Shown: one piece after another, positions 44,545 through 53,267 of the stretch
Layout: the number at the start of each line of letters is the position of its first letter
Position numbering within the stretch: the first letter of the stretch is position 1
Assembly (NCBI GenBank): GCA_021107435.1
Contig: JAIOSV010000037.1
Location: forward strand, 1-58,946
Direction of reading: 5' to 3'
Length of the DNA stretch: 58,946 bases
Source: Candidatus Sabulitectum sp.
GTDB taxonomy: Bacteria; Fermentibacterota; Fermentibacteria; Fermentibacterales; JCC-6
Program-made: the position numbers and the translations under genes
Notes under the pieces: generated by a model
What the model was told of the DNA's origin: nothing
The model's database searches: none
The model's input: only the letters and a program-made list of their open reading frames with translations

Positions 44545-45051
44545 TTAAGTACCTTCAAGCTCCATTCTTACAGCAGCATGCATTTCTGCAATGGCCTCTT
44601 TCAGGTGTGAGTATTCCTGATTTATATTTTCCCCTTCACCGAAGGCTACCTGCAGAAGAGCGTTGTTTGCCACTCTGAGTCTTCCACACACAACACCGGC
44701 AAGAAATCTGAGGAACTGAACTGCTACTTCAGGTTCTTTCGCGAGCATGGTTGAGAATTCTTTCTCGCCCATTATCAAAAGACTTCCGTTGCATGAGGCA
44801 GTAACAGAGGCGGATCTGATTGAGCCGTCAAGGAAAGACATTTCTCCGAATATGTCTCCGCGCCTGAGCATTGCCAGTACGAAATCCTCGCCTGCTGAAT
44901 TATCATGGACCCTGAACTGACCCCTGCTGATGATGTAGATGTCACGATCCCTGCTGTTTTTATCAATGACAGTTTCTTCGGTCTGTACATTTCTGCGGCT
45001 GCAGAACCAGACAATTCTTGCTGCAAGTTCTCTGGGAATGGTCACATTCAT
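44545..45051 (-). CDS. Cyclic-nucleotide-binding domain protein
   Basis: 168 residues. A cNMP-binding (Crp/Fnr-type) domain covers residues 1-120: RDIYIISRGQFRVHD, LRRGDIFGEMSFLDGSIRSASVTA (phosphate-binding cassette with Glu and Arg kept) and LLIMGEKEFSTML. No DNA-binding helix-turn-helix follows, only a helical C-terminus, so it is not a regulator of the Crp type. It may bind a cyclic nucleotide and act on its operon partners. Last gene of the ABC operon, overlapping the TPR-like gene by four bases. Confidence 0.85.
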   Translation of the reverse strand: MNVTIPRELAARIVWFCSRRNVQTEETVIDKNSRDRDIYIISRGQFRVHDNSAGEDFVLAMLRRGDIFGEMSFLDGSIRSASVTASCNGSLLIMGEKEFSTMLAKEPEVAVQFLRFLAGVVCGRLRVANNALLQVAFGEGENINQEYSHLKEAIAEMHAAVRMELEGT

Positions 45052-45758
45052 TTGAGGCCTTCCATGCTTTCTGCGGTAAGGAATTCAGGGGGTGGGGACA
45101 TGTAGTCAGGATAGTAAAGCCCTTCCCTCATCGCACCTCTAATTAAAGTTGAACGCCTTCTGTAGAAAATGCTGTATGGGTTCAGAGAGTCAGTTTCTGC
45201 CTTAAAAACCTCTGCCATAATGGTTGCGGAGGACGGTTCGTTGTATGGATTGTCAATATCACCATTTATCCTTCTTACCAATGCCCTGTAGATAAGTGTT
45301 TCATCAATGATTCTTTCCTCGTTTCCAGTGTCAGTTTCCCAGAGCAGATACGCGTACTCGAATCTTACATCCAGACTGTTCGGGTTATTCTGTACACCTT
45401 CTCTGATGAAGTCCATGCCTTCTTCCAGGCTCCCAAGGTTTATTGCCAGATGGTAGGCGGCGTCTGTGTAAATGTCGGTGAAGGTTGGATCAAGCCGGGC
45501 TATCAGCCACATCTGGGGTAAATAATCTGTTACTGAGCTCCAGGGGATTCCCTGGTACATTTCTATGTGATGGTAATCGTCAAGCTGGAGGTAGAGCGCG
45601 CTTGCGATGAAGTGCTTCAATCTCTGAAGTCCTGTGCCGAATACTTCAATGTGCTGAAAGGTATCAATACTGGCTCTTCTTGAGACCGATGTGCCTGAAA
45701 TCACGGCAAGAGTGAGAAATATCGCAGCAATCACCGGAAGAAACAGTTTTGTTTTCAT
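45048..45758 (-). CDS. Membrane-anchored TPR-like protein
   Basis: 236 residues from the ATG at 45758, overlapping the His-rich lipoprotein stop (ATGA) and preceded by AAGGAAGAG. An N-terminal helix (KLFLPVIAAIFLTLAVISG) anchors it. The rest is helical with TPR character (IARLDPTFTDIYTDAAYHLAINLGSLEEGMDFIREGVQNNPNSLDVRFEYAYLLW). This resembles periplasmic TPR proteins found beside ABC-2 transporters in other Gram-negative bacteria. Possibly a scaffold for the transporter. Confidence 0.7.
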   Translation of the reverse strand: MKTKLFLPVIAAIFLTLAVISGTSVSRRASIDTFQHIEVFGTGLQRLKHFIASALYLQLDDYHHIEMYQGIPWSSVTDYLPQMWLIARLDPTFTDIYTDAAYHLAINLGSLEEGMDFIREGVQNNPNSLDVRFEYAYLLWETDTGNEERIIDETLIYRALVRRINGDIDNPYNEPSSATIMAEVFKAETDSLNPYSIFYRRRSTLIRGAMREGLYYPDYMSPPPEFLTAESMEGLK

Positions 45759-46171
45759 CTCTTCCTTCTTCGTCCGGTAGCCAGGAATATTCCCACTGCA
45801 AGGGTCAGAAATATCAGTGCGTCTCTGAACAGTTTTTTCCAGATAAAGGTTGCTGCCCACGGTTGATTGAAGAACCACTGAGTTCCGTGATTTCTATCGC
45901 CGGCATCGTGTGCGTGCCCGGAGGGACCTCCTGCGTGAGCTTCTTCCATCTCTTCATTAACGGAATGAGCATGCCCGGTTTCATTAGAGTGGCCGTGGCT
46001 ATGGTCACTTTCAGATTCTTCACAGGTTTCTCCGTCGGCATGATCATGGTCTTCCGAGTGAAGATGTTCTTCCGGAGCCACATCGGCTATGTCGTAATCT
46101 GTGCGGCAGCCGGTGAGGAAAAAGAAAGCAAGAGTAAAAGCAAGGCAGATGGAATGATTACACATTCTCAT
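45755..46171 (-). CDS. Histidine-rich lipoprotein with C-terminal membrane helix
   Basis: 138 residues. A lipoprotein signal ends in FFLTGC. Residues about 36-95 hold 13 histidines with many Asp and Glu (HLHSEDHDHADGE, DHSHGHSNETGHAH, SGHAHDAGDRNH), a likely binding site for zinc, nickel, copper or cobalt. A C-terminal helix (DALIFLTLAVGIFLAT) ends in RRRKR. The protein would be held in the membrane at both ends, with the metal-binding loop in the periplasm. It is the third gene of the ABC operon. Confidence 0.75.
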   Translation of the reverse strand: MRMCNHSICLAFTLAFFFLTGCRTDYDIADVAPEEHLHSEDHDHADGETCEESESDHSHGHSNETGHAHSVNEEMEEAHAGGPSGHAHDAGDRNHGTQWFFNQPWAATFIWKKLFRDALIFLTLAVGIFLATGRRRKR

Positions 46172-46923
46172 TTCAGATCACGTCTTCTGAACACAGCCAG
46201 TGCCAGAGAAAGCATGAACGCGGCGTAACAGAGCCCGTAGAAAATGGCTATAAGGAAGTACACCGGTTCAATATTGAAGCCGTGAGCTATTGGATCCTTT
46301 ATGTGGAATACATCAGCGTGAGGTAGAAGCAGTCGCACAGTTCTCATCAGTCCGGGGGCAGACGGCAGAATACTGACGAACTCCGAAACGCTCATCTGGC
46401 TTAAAACGAAGAGCATTGTGGTTAGAGGCCAGTTTAAGGGAGGAGAGGCGAAGAAGCTGAAGAAGAAGACTGTCGAGAGAAGAAACCAGCCTTCAACTAT
46501 TATCAGAAGAGTAGCCGGCAGCAGATCGCCTGGAATGGGCAGCTCGTGAAGAATCAGAATCAGCATGAGCCCCAGACATGTTACAATAAGAGCTGCAGCC
46601 TGAACCAGAGCAGCTCCGAAGAACCTTCCCAGAAGATACTGCCATCTTGAAAGAGGTACGGCGATCAGGGGCATCAGAGTTCTTGTTTCCCGGTCTCTGG
46701 GATAAAGATTGGCCGCGAGACCAAGAGCAAGGAGAAGGGCTCCAACCTCAATTCCAAAGAGACCGAAGTCAAGCACGAACCTTCCCTGGTTTGATATATC
46801 AAAGCTGGGTACAGAGGCAATTCCGGCAAGGGCAAGAAGAATAACCAGAAGAATTCCCCACAGGGTTCGTCTGCGAAAAAGCATCCGCAGGGTCATCAGA
46901 GAAAAAGTGAACACTGCTTTCAT
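46168..46923 (-). CDS. ABC-2 type transporter permease
   Basis: 251 residues with about six membrane helices: RTLWGILLVILLALAGIASV first, then an ABC-2 signature region LYPRDRETRTLMPLIAVPLSRWQYLLGRFFGAALVQAAALIVTC. Similar to permeases of the NosY/CcmB-like or ABC-2 family. It pairs with the ATPase encoded upstream; overlaps on both sides are four bases (ATGA). The direction is probably export, but the substrate is unknown. Confidence 0.85.
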   Translation of the reverse strand: MKAVFTFSLMTLRMLFRRRTLWGILLVILLALAGIASVPSFDISNQGRFVLDFGLFGIEVGALLLALGLAANLYPRDRETRTLMPLIAVPLSRWQYLLGRFFGAALVQAAALIVTCLGLMLILILHELPIPGDLLPATLLIIVEGWFLLSTVFFFSFFASPPLNWPLTTMLFVLSQMSVSEFVSILPSAPGLMRTVRLLLPHADVFHIKDPIAHGFNIEPVYFLIAIFYGLCYAAFMLSLALAVFRRRDLK

Positions 46924-47798
46924 TGTTCCTTCCCTTCAGTGACCGAAAGGAAGACATCTTCAAGTGACTTGAGAGCCATCTCAAGCTTTACAATGGGCAG
47001 ATTGTCCCTTCGAAGTGAATCAATTCTGCTCTGGAGGTCAGCTTCCGGTATGGTTTCCTCTACTTCTTCACCGGTTTTTCTGCTGATAACAGTCATTCTG
47101 TAGAGGTTTTCACCCCCCAGCAGTTCCTTTAAGGTCCCCTCAATTACCAGTTTCCCACCGGCCAGAATTACCGCTCTGTCGCAGATGGTTTCCACATCGG
47201 AAAGAATGTGGGAAGAGAGGAAAACTGATGTCCCTCTACTGTTCTCTTCAATAATTATGTCTCTGAATTCCTTTCTTGCTACGGGATCAAGGCCGCCGGT
47301 GGGTTCATCCATTATCAGGAGGTCAGGATTGGATTGAAGAGCAATAGCCAGGCTCATTCGCTGTTTCATGCCTTTGGAGAACTGCCTGAGACCGGTGGTT
47401 TCCCATTTGGTCAGACCAACTCTTTTCAGGAGTTTCATCCAGTCTTTGTTAAAGCCTGAAAGATCCCGCATTGAAGCGAACATGCTCAGGTATTCCATTG
47501 GCGTGAAGGAATCGTCGTAATCCGGGCTCTCGGGGATGTACCCGATTCTTTTTCTTACGCTTGTATCAGCAGGAGCATTTCCCCACAGAGAAATACTACC
47601 TTCCGATGGTTTCAGAAGCCCCAGCAGACACTTGATTGTAGTGGTTTTACCCGCACCGTTGTGACCAATAAAGCCGACAATTTCACCCTGTCGTACATTG
47701 AAAGAAATATTCGAGACAGCCTTAACAGAGCCAAGCCCGCGTTTTCGTGGGAATCGCTTACTTAGTTCCTTAACCTGAAGCGGATGCACATCTGTCAT
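46920..47798 (-). CDS. ABC transporter ATP-binding protein
   Basis: 292 residues from the ATG at 47798 (GGGAG eight to four bases upstream); an ATG at 47813 is in frame but less likely. Walker A GHNGAGKTT, Q-loop region YIPESPDYDDSFTPMEYLSMF, signature RQFSKGMKQRMSLAIAL and Walker B LLIMDEPTGGLDPVARKE are all intact. A C-terminal part with TVISRKTGEEVEETIPEA matches ABC-2 exporter ATPases. First gene of a five-gene overlapping operon, 65 bases after the RHH-like gene. Confidence 0.93.
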   Translation of the reverse strand: MTDVHPLQVKELSKRFPRKRGLGSVKAVSNISFNVRQGEIVGFIGHNGAGKTTTIKCLLGLLKPSEGSISLWGNAPADTSVRKRIGYIPESPDYDDSFTPMEYLSMFASMRDLSGFNKDWMKLLKRVGLTKWETTGLRQFSKGMKQRMSLAIALQSNPDLLIMDEPTGGLDPVARKEFRDIIIEENSRGTSVFLSSHILSDVETICDRAVILAGGKLVIEGTLKELLGGENLYRMTVISRKTGEEVEETIPEADLQSRIDSLRRDNLPIVKLEMALKSLEDVFLSVTEGKEQ

Positions 47799-47863
47799 AA
47801 ATGCTCCCATCATTCATTTTTTGATAGAGACAAAATATGTCCAAAAAGGTTCAGGAGCAAGCC

Positions 47864-48061
47864 CTAACCAAGATAGCCCAAGCCCTCAAGTTTCTTTCTT
47901 ATGTCCTCTTCCGACTCATCAGACTCTGGATCAAGTTTGTCCAGCTCTCTCTGTATGATGTGAAGAACGAATTCTTCAACTGAGGAATAGCCGCCGGCTT
48001 CTGATACTTTCTCAAGTCGGTCTTTCATCTCACTGTCTATCTTGAACTTCAGTTTCGCCAT
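47864..48061 (-). CDS. Small ribbon-helix-helix-like protein
   Basis: 65 residues: a short strand LKFKIDSEMKDRLEKV, then GGYSSVEEFVLHIIQRELDKL, the pattern of ribbon-helix-helix proteins, and an acidic tail ending RKKLEGLGYLG. The last motif resembles the [R/K]LxxLGY end of many AlkP-type hydrolases, as I recall, and here it lies in the last gene of a cluster with two such enzymes. It may be an operon regulator or a small partner protein. It starts 12 bases after the membrane-protein gene. Confidence 0.7.
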   Translation of the reverse strand: MAKLKFKIDSEMKDRLEKVSEAGGYSSVEEFVLHIIQRELDKLDPESDESEEDIRKKLEGLGYLG

Positions 48062-48073
48062 CTTTATGCCTTT

Positions 48074-48841
48074 CTAGACCTTTACTTTGAATACAACAGC
48101 TCCCAGTATTGCCCAGAGGCTGGAGAAAACAAGAAATACTGCAAACCAGCTCCATCTGCCACCGAGAATAATGTAATGTATCCCCTGAATATGTGAATGT
48201 ATTTTCAGAACACCTGGAGGTGACTCCGCGTTCCACGGACGGAAAAGAGCTTGAATGATTCCGCTTTTTTCGGCTCCCCGGACAAGAATAGAACCGGAAG
48301 AACCGCTGGAACCAAGCCTGATTCCCATTGCGTCGTAAACGAAAACACCATTGCTTCCAGTAAAGGAAAAACTCTGTTCGAGGGAGTCTGCAATGGTAAC
48401 TACGGGAGAGATCAGTATGCCTGCTTCCGGTTTCCCGAATTCCTCAGCGGGAATTGAGTTCTCCCAGAATACAGTAGCTGTTGATGGATTATCTGCGCTC
48501 AGATGTTTTCTTGAGTATCTCGCGTCAAGCTGCGATGCTATTATCACAAATGGAATTGTGATTATCAGCATGGGTTTCAGCAGATGCCACAGATAAATAA
48601 AATTGTCAGTTATCAGCCCGAAGGCAAGTTTCAGAACTGTTGGTGGGCTTTCGAGGAAGAGAAGCATTCCCAGTGCCCGGGATCCCATTTTTTTTCTCAG
48701 TCTGGAAATAGCCTGTTGGTTGGATGTCTTCTTGAACACAAGAATCATCAAAATTCCAGTCAGAGCGCTGATCCACATAAGACCCCAGACAGGGTTAAGT
48801 GACTGGAAGGGTTTCAGCAGAAGGTCGAAGAGCGCGTTCAT
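48074..48841 (-). CDS. Membrane protein of the AlkP cluster
   Basis: 255 residues. An N-terminal helix (PVWGLMWISALTGILMILVF) is followed by a basic helical stretch (NQQAISRLRKKMGSRALG), then more helices (LKPMLIITIPFVIIASQL), a soluble beta domain (about 115-225) and a final helix (WFAVFLVFSSLWAILGAVVF). The first part resembles the DUF106/EMC3/YidC-like layout, but only by topology. It overlaps the upstream AlkP gene by four bases. Confidence 0.6.
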   Translation of the reverse strand: MNALFDLLLKPFQSLNPVWGLMWISALTGILMILVFKKTSNQQAISRLRKKMGSRALGMLLFLESPPTVLKLAFGLITDNFIYLWHLLKPMLIITIPFVIIASQLDARYSRKHLSADNPSTATVFWENSIPAEEFGKPEAGILISPVVTIADSLEQSFSFTGSNGVFVYDAMGIRLGSSGSSGSILVRGAEKSGIIQALFRPWNAESPPGVLKIHSHIQGIHYIILGGRWSWFAVFLVFSSLWAILGAVVFKVKV

Positions 48842-50787
48842 GAGCCCCCGTCCTCTTCAGTGAGAATTGCATTGATGAGTGAGCCCATTTCCGTGAGAGT
48901 GGGATTTACAGGAATAGTCTTCATAGATGTTACCAGTGATCCGGGGCATATATCAGGGGAGATGCAGTGGGTTCCGCTCCAGGGATCCATGTTGTCTGTG
49001 ATAACCCCTTCCGGGAAAGCACCCAGAGTTGTTTCCCAGCTTGCTCTGTAGCCGTGCGAGTAACCAACAAGCATGTCCGGTGCCCAGGGAGGCATCTCAA
49101 AACCGGGATAAAGGTCTTCCAGAATAAAGAGGTTTTTCACAGGTCTGTTGCCTGTTAGTGGATCAACAGCACCCTCCAGAGAGGCTTTCAGATTCTCCAT
49201 AAGGTTTTTCTTGTCCGCAATGGCAACAACCCCGTCTTTTTCTCTGCCGGCCTGATTGATGTAAAGCCCGTTTAGTCCGAGACCGTACGCGCCTGTTTTG
49301 CTCCAGTCCAGACAGGCATACATATCCCTGTTCCGTTCATAGGGTGATGAAATATCAGCGAATCCTTCAGCGGCCAGGAAGGAATTCAGGTTGAAACTTC
49401 TGCGAAATGGAGCGAAGCCGTGGTCGGAAAGAAGGATTATCTCAGTCCTGTCATCAAGAAGTTCCATTGCTTCACCGACGGCTATGTCAATTCGCGAGTA
49501 GAAATTGGCTATCACCCCGGAAAATCCGGGATCTGTAGTGCCGTAGAGAGGGCTGGCGGGATCCATGGATCTGTAGAACATGTGAACATTCAGATCAAGG
49601 CTTGTAAAGTAGAAGAACAACAGCCCTTCTCTGTATCGTGAGAGAACAGAGTGAAAAAGGCTCATTCTCTCTTCCAGTACAATATCCGCCTGGGAAAGGT
49701 AGTCGTCATCGTCGAAGATCCCTCTGGACAGGGCTTTTGTATCTTCGGGGAAGCCTTGTGTATAGAAAAGACCTGCTTCTTCCGCCAGATCTCTTGAGTA
49801 CCAGTCAGGGCTTGAGATGGGCAATGCCGGGTTTTCAGGATCTATGTTCAGAGGAGAAAGGTAGAGCTTGAGTTTCGGTGTTACCTCTTTCAGGTAAAAC
49901 CGTCCAATGGCATGGACTGTAGACAGCGGGCCAAGCGCAGGGAAGCTGAAGCGCATCCAGGGACTCCACTGTTTTTCACCGATAACGATGGAATCATTAC
50001 CCATATCAATTCTCACCGCTCTGGAATTTCTGTCTGCCCAGGCTTTTATTTCAACACTCATGGTGGGACTGCCTTCGATCAGAGAATTCTCCGGACCGTC
50101 CACCCGGCAGGTGTAGCAGCCGTCTCCGTAGTCCCTCACGGGTATTACAACTCCTCCGCCGGTGTTATCGGAAATGGATCGGGGATCATCGGTGAAGAAG
50201 GTAAAACTTCCCTGGCTTCCTCTAATGTCGGGGGTTCCGAGACCTGACAGGAACAGGCCATTTTTATTCGCGGCAGGTGGAGGGAAATCCACCGGCAGTT
50301 TAACCATTGTTACAGGTATCCCCTTATCCATCAGGGTATTCCAGAATGGTGTACCGCGCCTGAGCAGGTTTACACCGCCGCCGGAGACGGGCAGTCGGAG
50401 TTTTCCCAGATTCAGAGTTGAATCCGGGGGGGAAACTTCTGATGTGGAAAGATAAGGTAGCATTGTTGCGGGATCTCTGTGGATGAAGTCAAAAATTCCG
50501 TGTACAGGCGGCGGGGCTCCTGTGATGAAGTTTGACCAGGCAACAGGGCTCTGAGGCGGGTTTGATGTGCCCAGTCTGCTGAAACTTCCCATTTCCATCA
50601 ACCGTTTTGTGTTGGGCATCAGGCCACGTTCAATGAAACTCTCCAGCAGATTCGGATCCATACCGTCAACGCCCAGAACAATAAGCCTTTTACCGGATCT
50701 GCCTGTTGTTTTTCCACAGCCAACGCTGAGAGCAGCAAGAGCTGCCGGTGTCAGTATAGCCTTTTTGAGGAAATCTCTTCTTTTCAC
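48838..50787 (-). CDS. AlkP-superfamily phosphohydrolase, lipoprotein/Tat type
   Basis: 649 residues. The N-terminus MKRRDFLKKAILTPAALAALSVGC combines a twin-arginine signal with a lipobox Cys. AlkP core: LIVLGVDGMDPNLL (metal Asp), NPPQSPVAWSNFITGAPPPVHGIFDF with the likely Ser nucleophile in QSPVAW, DLNVHMFYR, EIILLSDHGFAPF and WSGTHCISPD (metal ligands). It resembles predicted phosphodiesterases/phosphomutases (COG3379-type). It overlaps a sister gene of similar size upstream. It probably acts on a periplasmic phosphate ester, such as a lipid or glycan head group. Confidence 0.85.
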   Translation of the reverse strand: MKRRDFLKKAILTPAALAALSVGCGKTTGRSGKRLIVLGVDGMDPNLLESFIERGLMPNTKRLMEMGSFSRLGTSNPPQSPVAWSNFITGAPPPVHGIFDFIHRDPATMLPYLSTSEVSPPDSTLNLGKLRLPVSGGGVNLLRRGTPFWNTLMDKGIPVTMVKLPVDFPPPAANKNGLFLSGLGTPDIRGSQGSFTFFTDDPRSISDNTGGGVVIPVRDYGDGCYTCRVDGPENSLIEGSPTMSVEIKAWADRNSRAVRIDMGNDSIVIGEKQWSPWMRFSFPALGPLSTVHAIGRFYLKEVTPKLKLYLSPLNIDPENPALPISSPDWYSRDLAEEAGLFYTQGFPEDTKALSRGIFDDDDYLSQADIVLEERMSLFHSVLSRYREGLLFFYFTSLDLNVHMFYRSMDPASPLYGTTDPGFSGVIANFYSRIDIAVGEAMELLDDRTEIILLSDHGFAPFRRSFNLNSFLAAEGFADISSPYERNRDMYACLDWSKTGAYGLGLNGLYINQAGREKDGVVAIADKKNLMENLKASLEGAVDPLTGNRPVKNLFILEDLYPGFEMPPWAPDMLVGYSHGYRASWETTLGAFPEGVITDNMDPWSGTHCISPDICPGSLVTSMKTIPVNPTLTEMGSLINAILTEEDGGS

Positions 50788-52760
50788 AGCGTTCTCCCGT
50801 CCATATAGCCCGGTGGTTTAACACCAAGCATACTAAGCACAGTAGGAGCAACATCCACAATGGACGGACTGTCGGATTTATGCTTCCAGCTGGTAAAGAG
50901 TACTCCTTTGACCAGATCGGAATCATGACAGTGATCGCCGTTCCAGTGTCTGTCGTTGGGGTACAGCGTTTCTCTGCCAACGCATCCTGTAACGCATCCC
51001 CAGTCAGCGCGGTATCCGATGTCAGTACCTGGAATAATATCAGGGCTTCTGTCGATGTAGCCGCCTGAATATATATCACGCGCAAATTTTACCGATCGAA
51101 TCACACGGTTATCACCATTTTTCAGCTGAAGGAGTTTTTCTCTTATCTCCTTCATTAAAGAATCTGCTTCATCGTCTGTAACAATTCCCTTGCCCTCACG
51201 GCCTTTAATGTTCAGATTAATGCCTGAAAGCCCCATGGCATAGGCTTTTGTTTGTGACCAGTCTACACCGTGGTATGAAGCATTTATTGTTTCCACATCT
51301 TTCTCAAGCACCATGTATCCGTTATTTACCAGCCACCTGTTGAAGTCAACACAGGTATGAAACGAAGTGAACCCGTGGTCTGACATAACTATGAGTCTCT
51401 GGTTCTTTTTCATTCTTTCAACTGTTTCTCCAACAAGTTTATCCATCTCAAGATACATGGTGTGGATTACACTTCCCGGTTCGAATCCGTTCCCCCAGAA
51501 CATGTGCTGTATTCTGTCAGAAGTGTCAAAGACGCATACAGTCAGGCCATCTTTGCCGTTGGTAAGCGCATTGGTGAACATTCTTCGTCGTTCAGCGTAG
51601 TATGCCCAGGCCATGTCAAGAAAACAGGTCTCGTCCAGGTGTCCGTTTGAAAGAGCCCAGGTGTCTTCCGCGAGCCCCAGAGTGGCAAATTGTCCTACAG
51701 CGCCAGCGAGATATCTGGAATAGTGAACCGGGTGAGAAAGGGGAACAACAGGGCTTGACGGGTCAACGTGAAGAGCGGTGCAGTAAACCACAGGCCCTTC
51801 TGTTATTCTAAAACGGGCGATACCTTTTACCTTTGTACGCCCGGCTCTGTAGCAAATGGTAAGCCATCCGGAGAGCTTTCCCGTTTCCACATTTATTTTC
51901 TCGTTACCGGAGTGAACTTCCCAGTTGCCGCTTTTCCTCTGTTTCAAAAGAACATCAACAGGCTCACAGCCTTCAGGGCCTGGAACTGAGCCTGCCCACC
52001 AGCCTTTTTCCTTCTGCCTGAGATCACAGCCAATACCGCCGGTGAAGTGTGTATCACTGCCTTCGGGAGCCATTACCGTGTAGCTTCCCTGACTGCCTCT
52101 GAGATCAGGTACGCACATACCACTCAACAGTCTTCCATCAAGAGGTTCCGGCGGATAAGTGATTGGAACACGGAGAACAGTTGATCTTACACCATACCTG
52201 CCAAGAAGATTCCAGAACGGTTTGCTCATTCGGAGCAGAGTAGAGGAGACTTCTTCTTTTTTGATGCCGAGAAAGTTTTTTACGGTGGATGTTTTCGTTT
52301 TAACAGAACTCAGCACAGCCAGATACCGTTTACGGTCAGCGGTCAGGAAATCGAATATACCGTGTTTCCCGGGATTTACGCCGGTCTGAAAGCTGGACCA
52401 AGCAACAGGGGAGACGCCGGGCGTTGTCGTTCTCATCTGATGATATGATCCACTCTCCGCGAGTTTTTTCAGATTCGGGAGGTCGCCGTTTGCCCAGTAT
52501 TTCTCCACCAGATGCGGGGAAAGACCGTCCAGCCCCAGAATAACAACTTTATCGCACCGGGGTTTGAGAGGGCGTTTGCTTTTCTTGACGGATCTGATAA
52601 GAACCATTATCGGCCAGAAGAGGAAAGAGAGCAGCGAGACAGCAATGGCGTTCAGGAATACCATAAATGATGTGAGAATTCCGAACCCCGCACCGGGTCC
52701 TATGTACCCGTGTGCAAGTGCCGGAAGTATCAACAGACAAAGAATGAATACAAGTTTCAG
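50784..52760 (-). CDS. AlkP-superfamily phosphohydrolase, membrane-anchored
   Basis: 658 residues if it starts at CTG 52760, or 649 from TTG 52733. The CTG has GGGAGGA six bases upstream and adds KLVFILCLL, completing a signal peptide before PALAHGYIGPGAG; without it the signal would be cut short. A helix follows (SLLSFLFWPIMVLI), then the AlkP core: VILGLDGLSPHLV, TTPGVSPVAWSSFQTGVNPGKHGIFDF, DTSDRIQHMFW, LIVMSDHGFTSFH and WNGDHCHDSD. A paralogue of the downstream enzyme, adjacent in the same operon. First gene of the cluster. Confidence 0.83.
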   Translation of the reverse strand: MKLVFILCLLILPALAHGYIGPGAGFGILTSFMVFLNAIAVSLLSFLFWPIMVLIRSVKKSKRPLKPRCDKVVILGLDGLSPHLVEKYWANGDLPNLKKLAESGSYHQMRTTTPGVSPVAWSSFQTGVNPGKHGIFDFLTADRKRYLAVLSSVKTKTSTVKNFLGIKKEEVSSTLLRMSKPFWNLLGRYGVRSTVLRVPITYPPEPLDGRLLSGMCVPDLRGSQGSYTVMAPEGSDTHFTGGIGCDLRQKEKGWWAGSVPGPEGCEPVDVLLKQRKSGNWEVHSGNEKINVETGKLSGWLTICYRAGRTKVKGIARFRITEGPVVYCTALHVDPSSPVVPLSHPVHYSRYLAGAVGQFATLGLAEDTWALSNGHLDETCFLDMAWAYYAERRRMFTNALTNGKDGLTVCVFDTSDRIQHMFWGNGFEPGSVIHTMYLEMDKLVGETVERMKKNQRLIVMSDHGFTSFHTCVDFNRWLVNNGYMVLEKDVETINASYHGVDWSQTKAYAMGLSGINLNIKGREGKGIVTDDEADSLMKEIREKLLQLKNGDNRVIRSVKFARDIYSGGYIDRSPDIIPGTDIGYRADWGCVTGCVGRETLYPNDRHWNGDHCHDSDLVKGVLFTSWKHKSDSPSIVDVAPTVLSMLGVKPPGYMDGRTL

Positions 52761-52846
52761 CGGCGTCCTCCCGTCCAGAGTGAAAAGCGATTATACTCAT
52801 GAATCTAATACAGGTGAAAAGAATAGTTCCACAATGAGGAGGAAGC

Positions 52847-53176
52847 ATGAAAAAGATTCTGGTTTTGTCAGCGATTGTGTTGCTCACGGGATGCGGCGGA
52901 TCAAAAATACAGCTTAACAATGGAACAGGTATGGAGCTTGAAACAGTTACTCTTACTATTGAAGAAAACTCTGAAACCTGGCACAACATCGCTCCGGATA
53001 AGACATTTGGTTCAGATATGGCTTTTCCTCAGGGTGCAGCTTCCATACTTCTAGAGTGGGAAGCCAATGGACAGCAGTGGAGCATGGAGTATGCCGCCAT
53101 TGATTCAGCCAGCTATGCAGAGAGAGTCAGTATTTTTTTCGCATCGGATGAAATGAGTGTAAATTACTCATTCTAA
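52847..53176 (+). CDS. Small lipoprotein
   Basis: 109 residues with a lipobox signal (MKKILVLSAIVLLTGC) and a GAGGAGG ribosome-binding site. The body (SKIQLNNGTGMELETVTLTIEE, then SDMAFPQGAASILLEWEANGQQWSMEYA, VSIFFASDEMSV) has the strand order of the small beta domains at 32481 and 44214, including the opening [I/V]xNxTG motif, but the similarity is weaker. Function unknown. Confidence 0.75.
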   Translation: MKKILVLSAIVLLTGCGGSKIQLNNGTGMELETVTLTIEENSETWHNIAPDKTFGSDMAFPQGAASILLEWEANGQQWSMEYAAIDSASYAERVSIFFASDEMSVNYSF

Positions 53177-53238
53177 ACAGAATGCGTTGATTTCATGATT
53201 ATTCAGGGGTGCCTTAAGGCTCTGTAAATAAGCATATT

Positions 53239-53260
53239 CCCGGTTCAACTCTGAACCGGG
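53239..53260 (+). promoter_or_regulatory. Hairpin covering the ribosome-binding site of the activase gene
   Basis: CCCGGTTCA (53239-53247), loop ACTC, TGAACCGGG (53252-53260): a perfect 9-base stem. Its 3' arm includes the start of the GGGAG site for the ATG at 53268, so folding would hide that site. There is no T-run, so it is not an ordinary terminator. An out-of-frame ATG at 53264 also lies between hairpin and start. Confidence 0.5.
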
Positions 53261-53267
53261 AGTATGT

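Noticed and set aside
44534..44545. ACTGATCAGT palindrome at the convergent stops
   Set aside because: Only 10 bases with no loop or T-run; likely chance.
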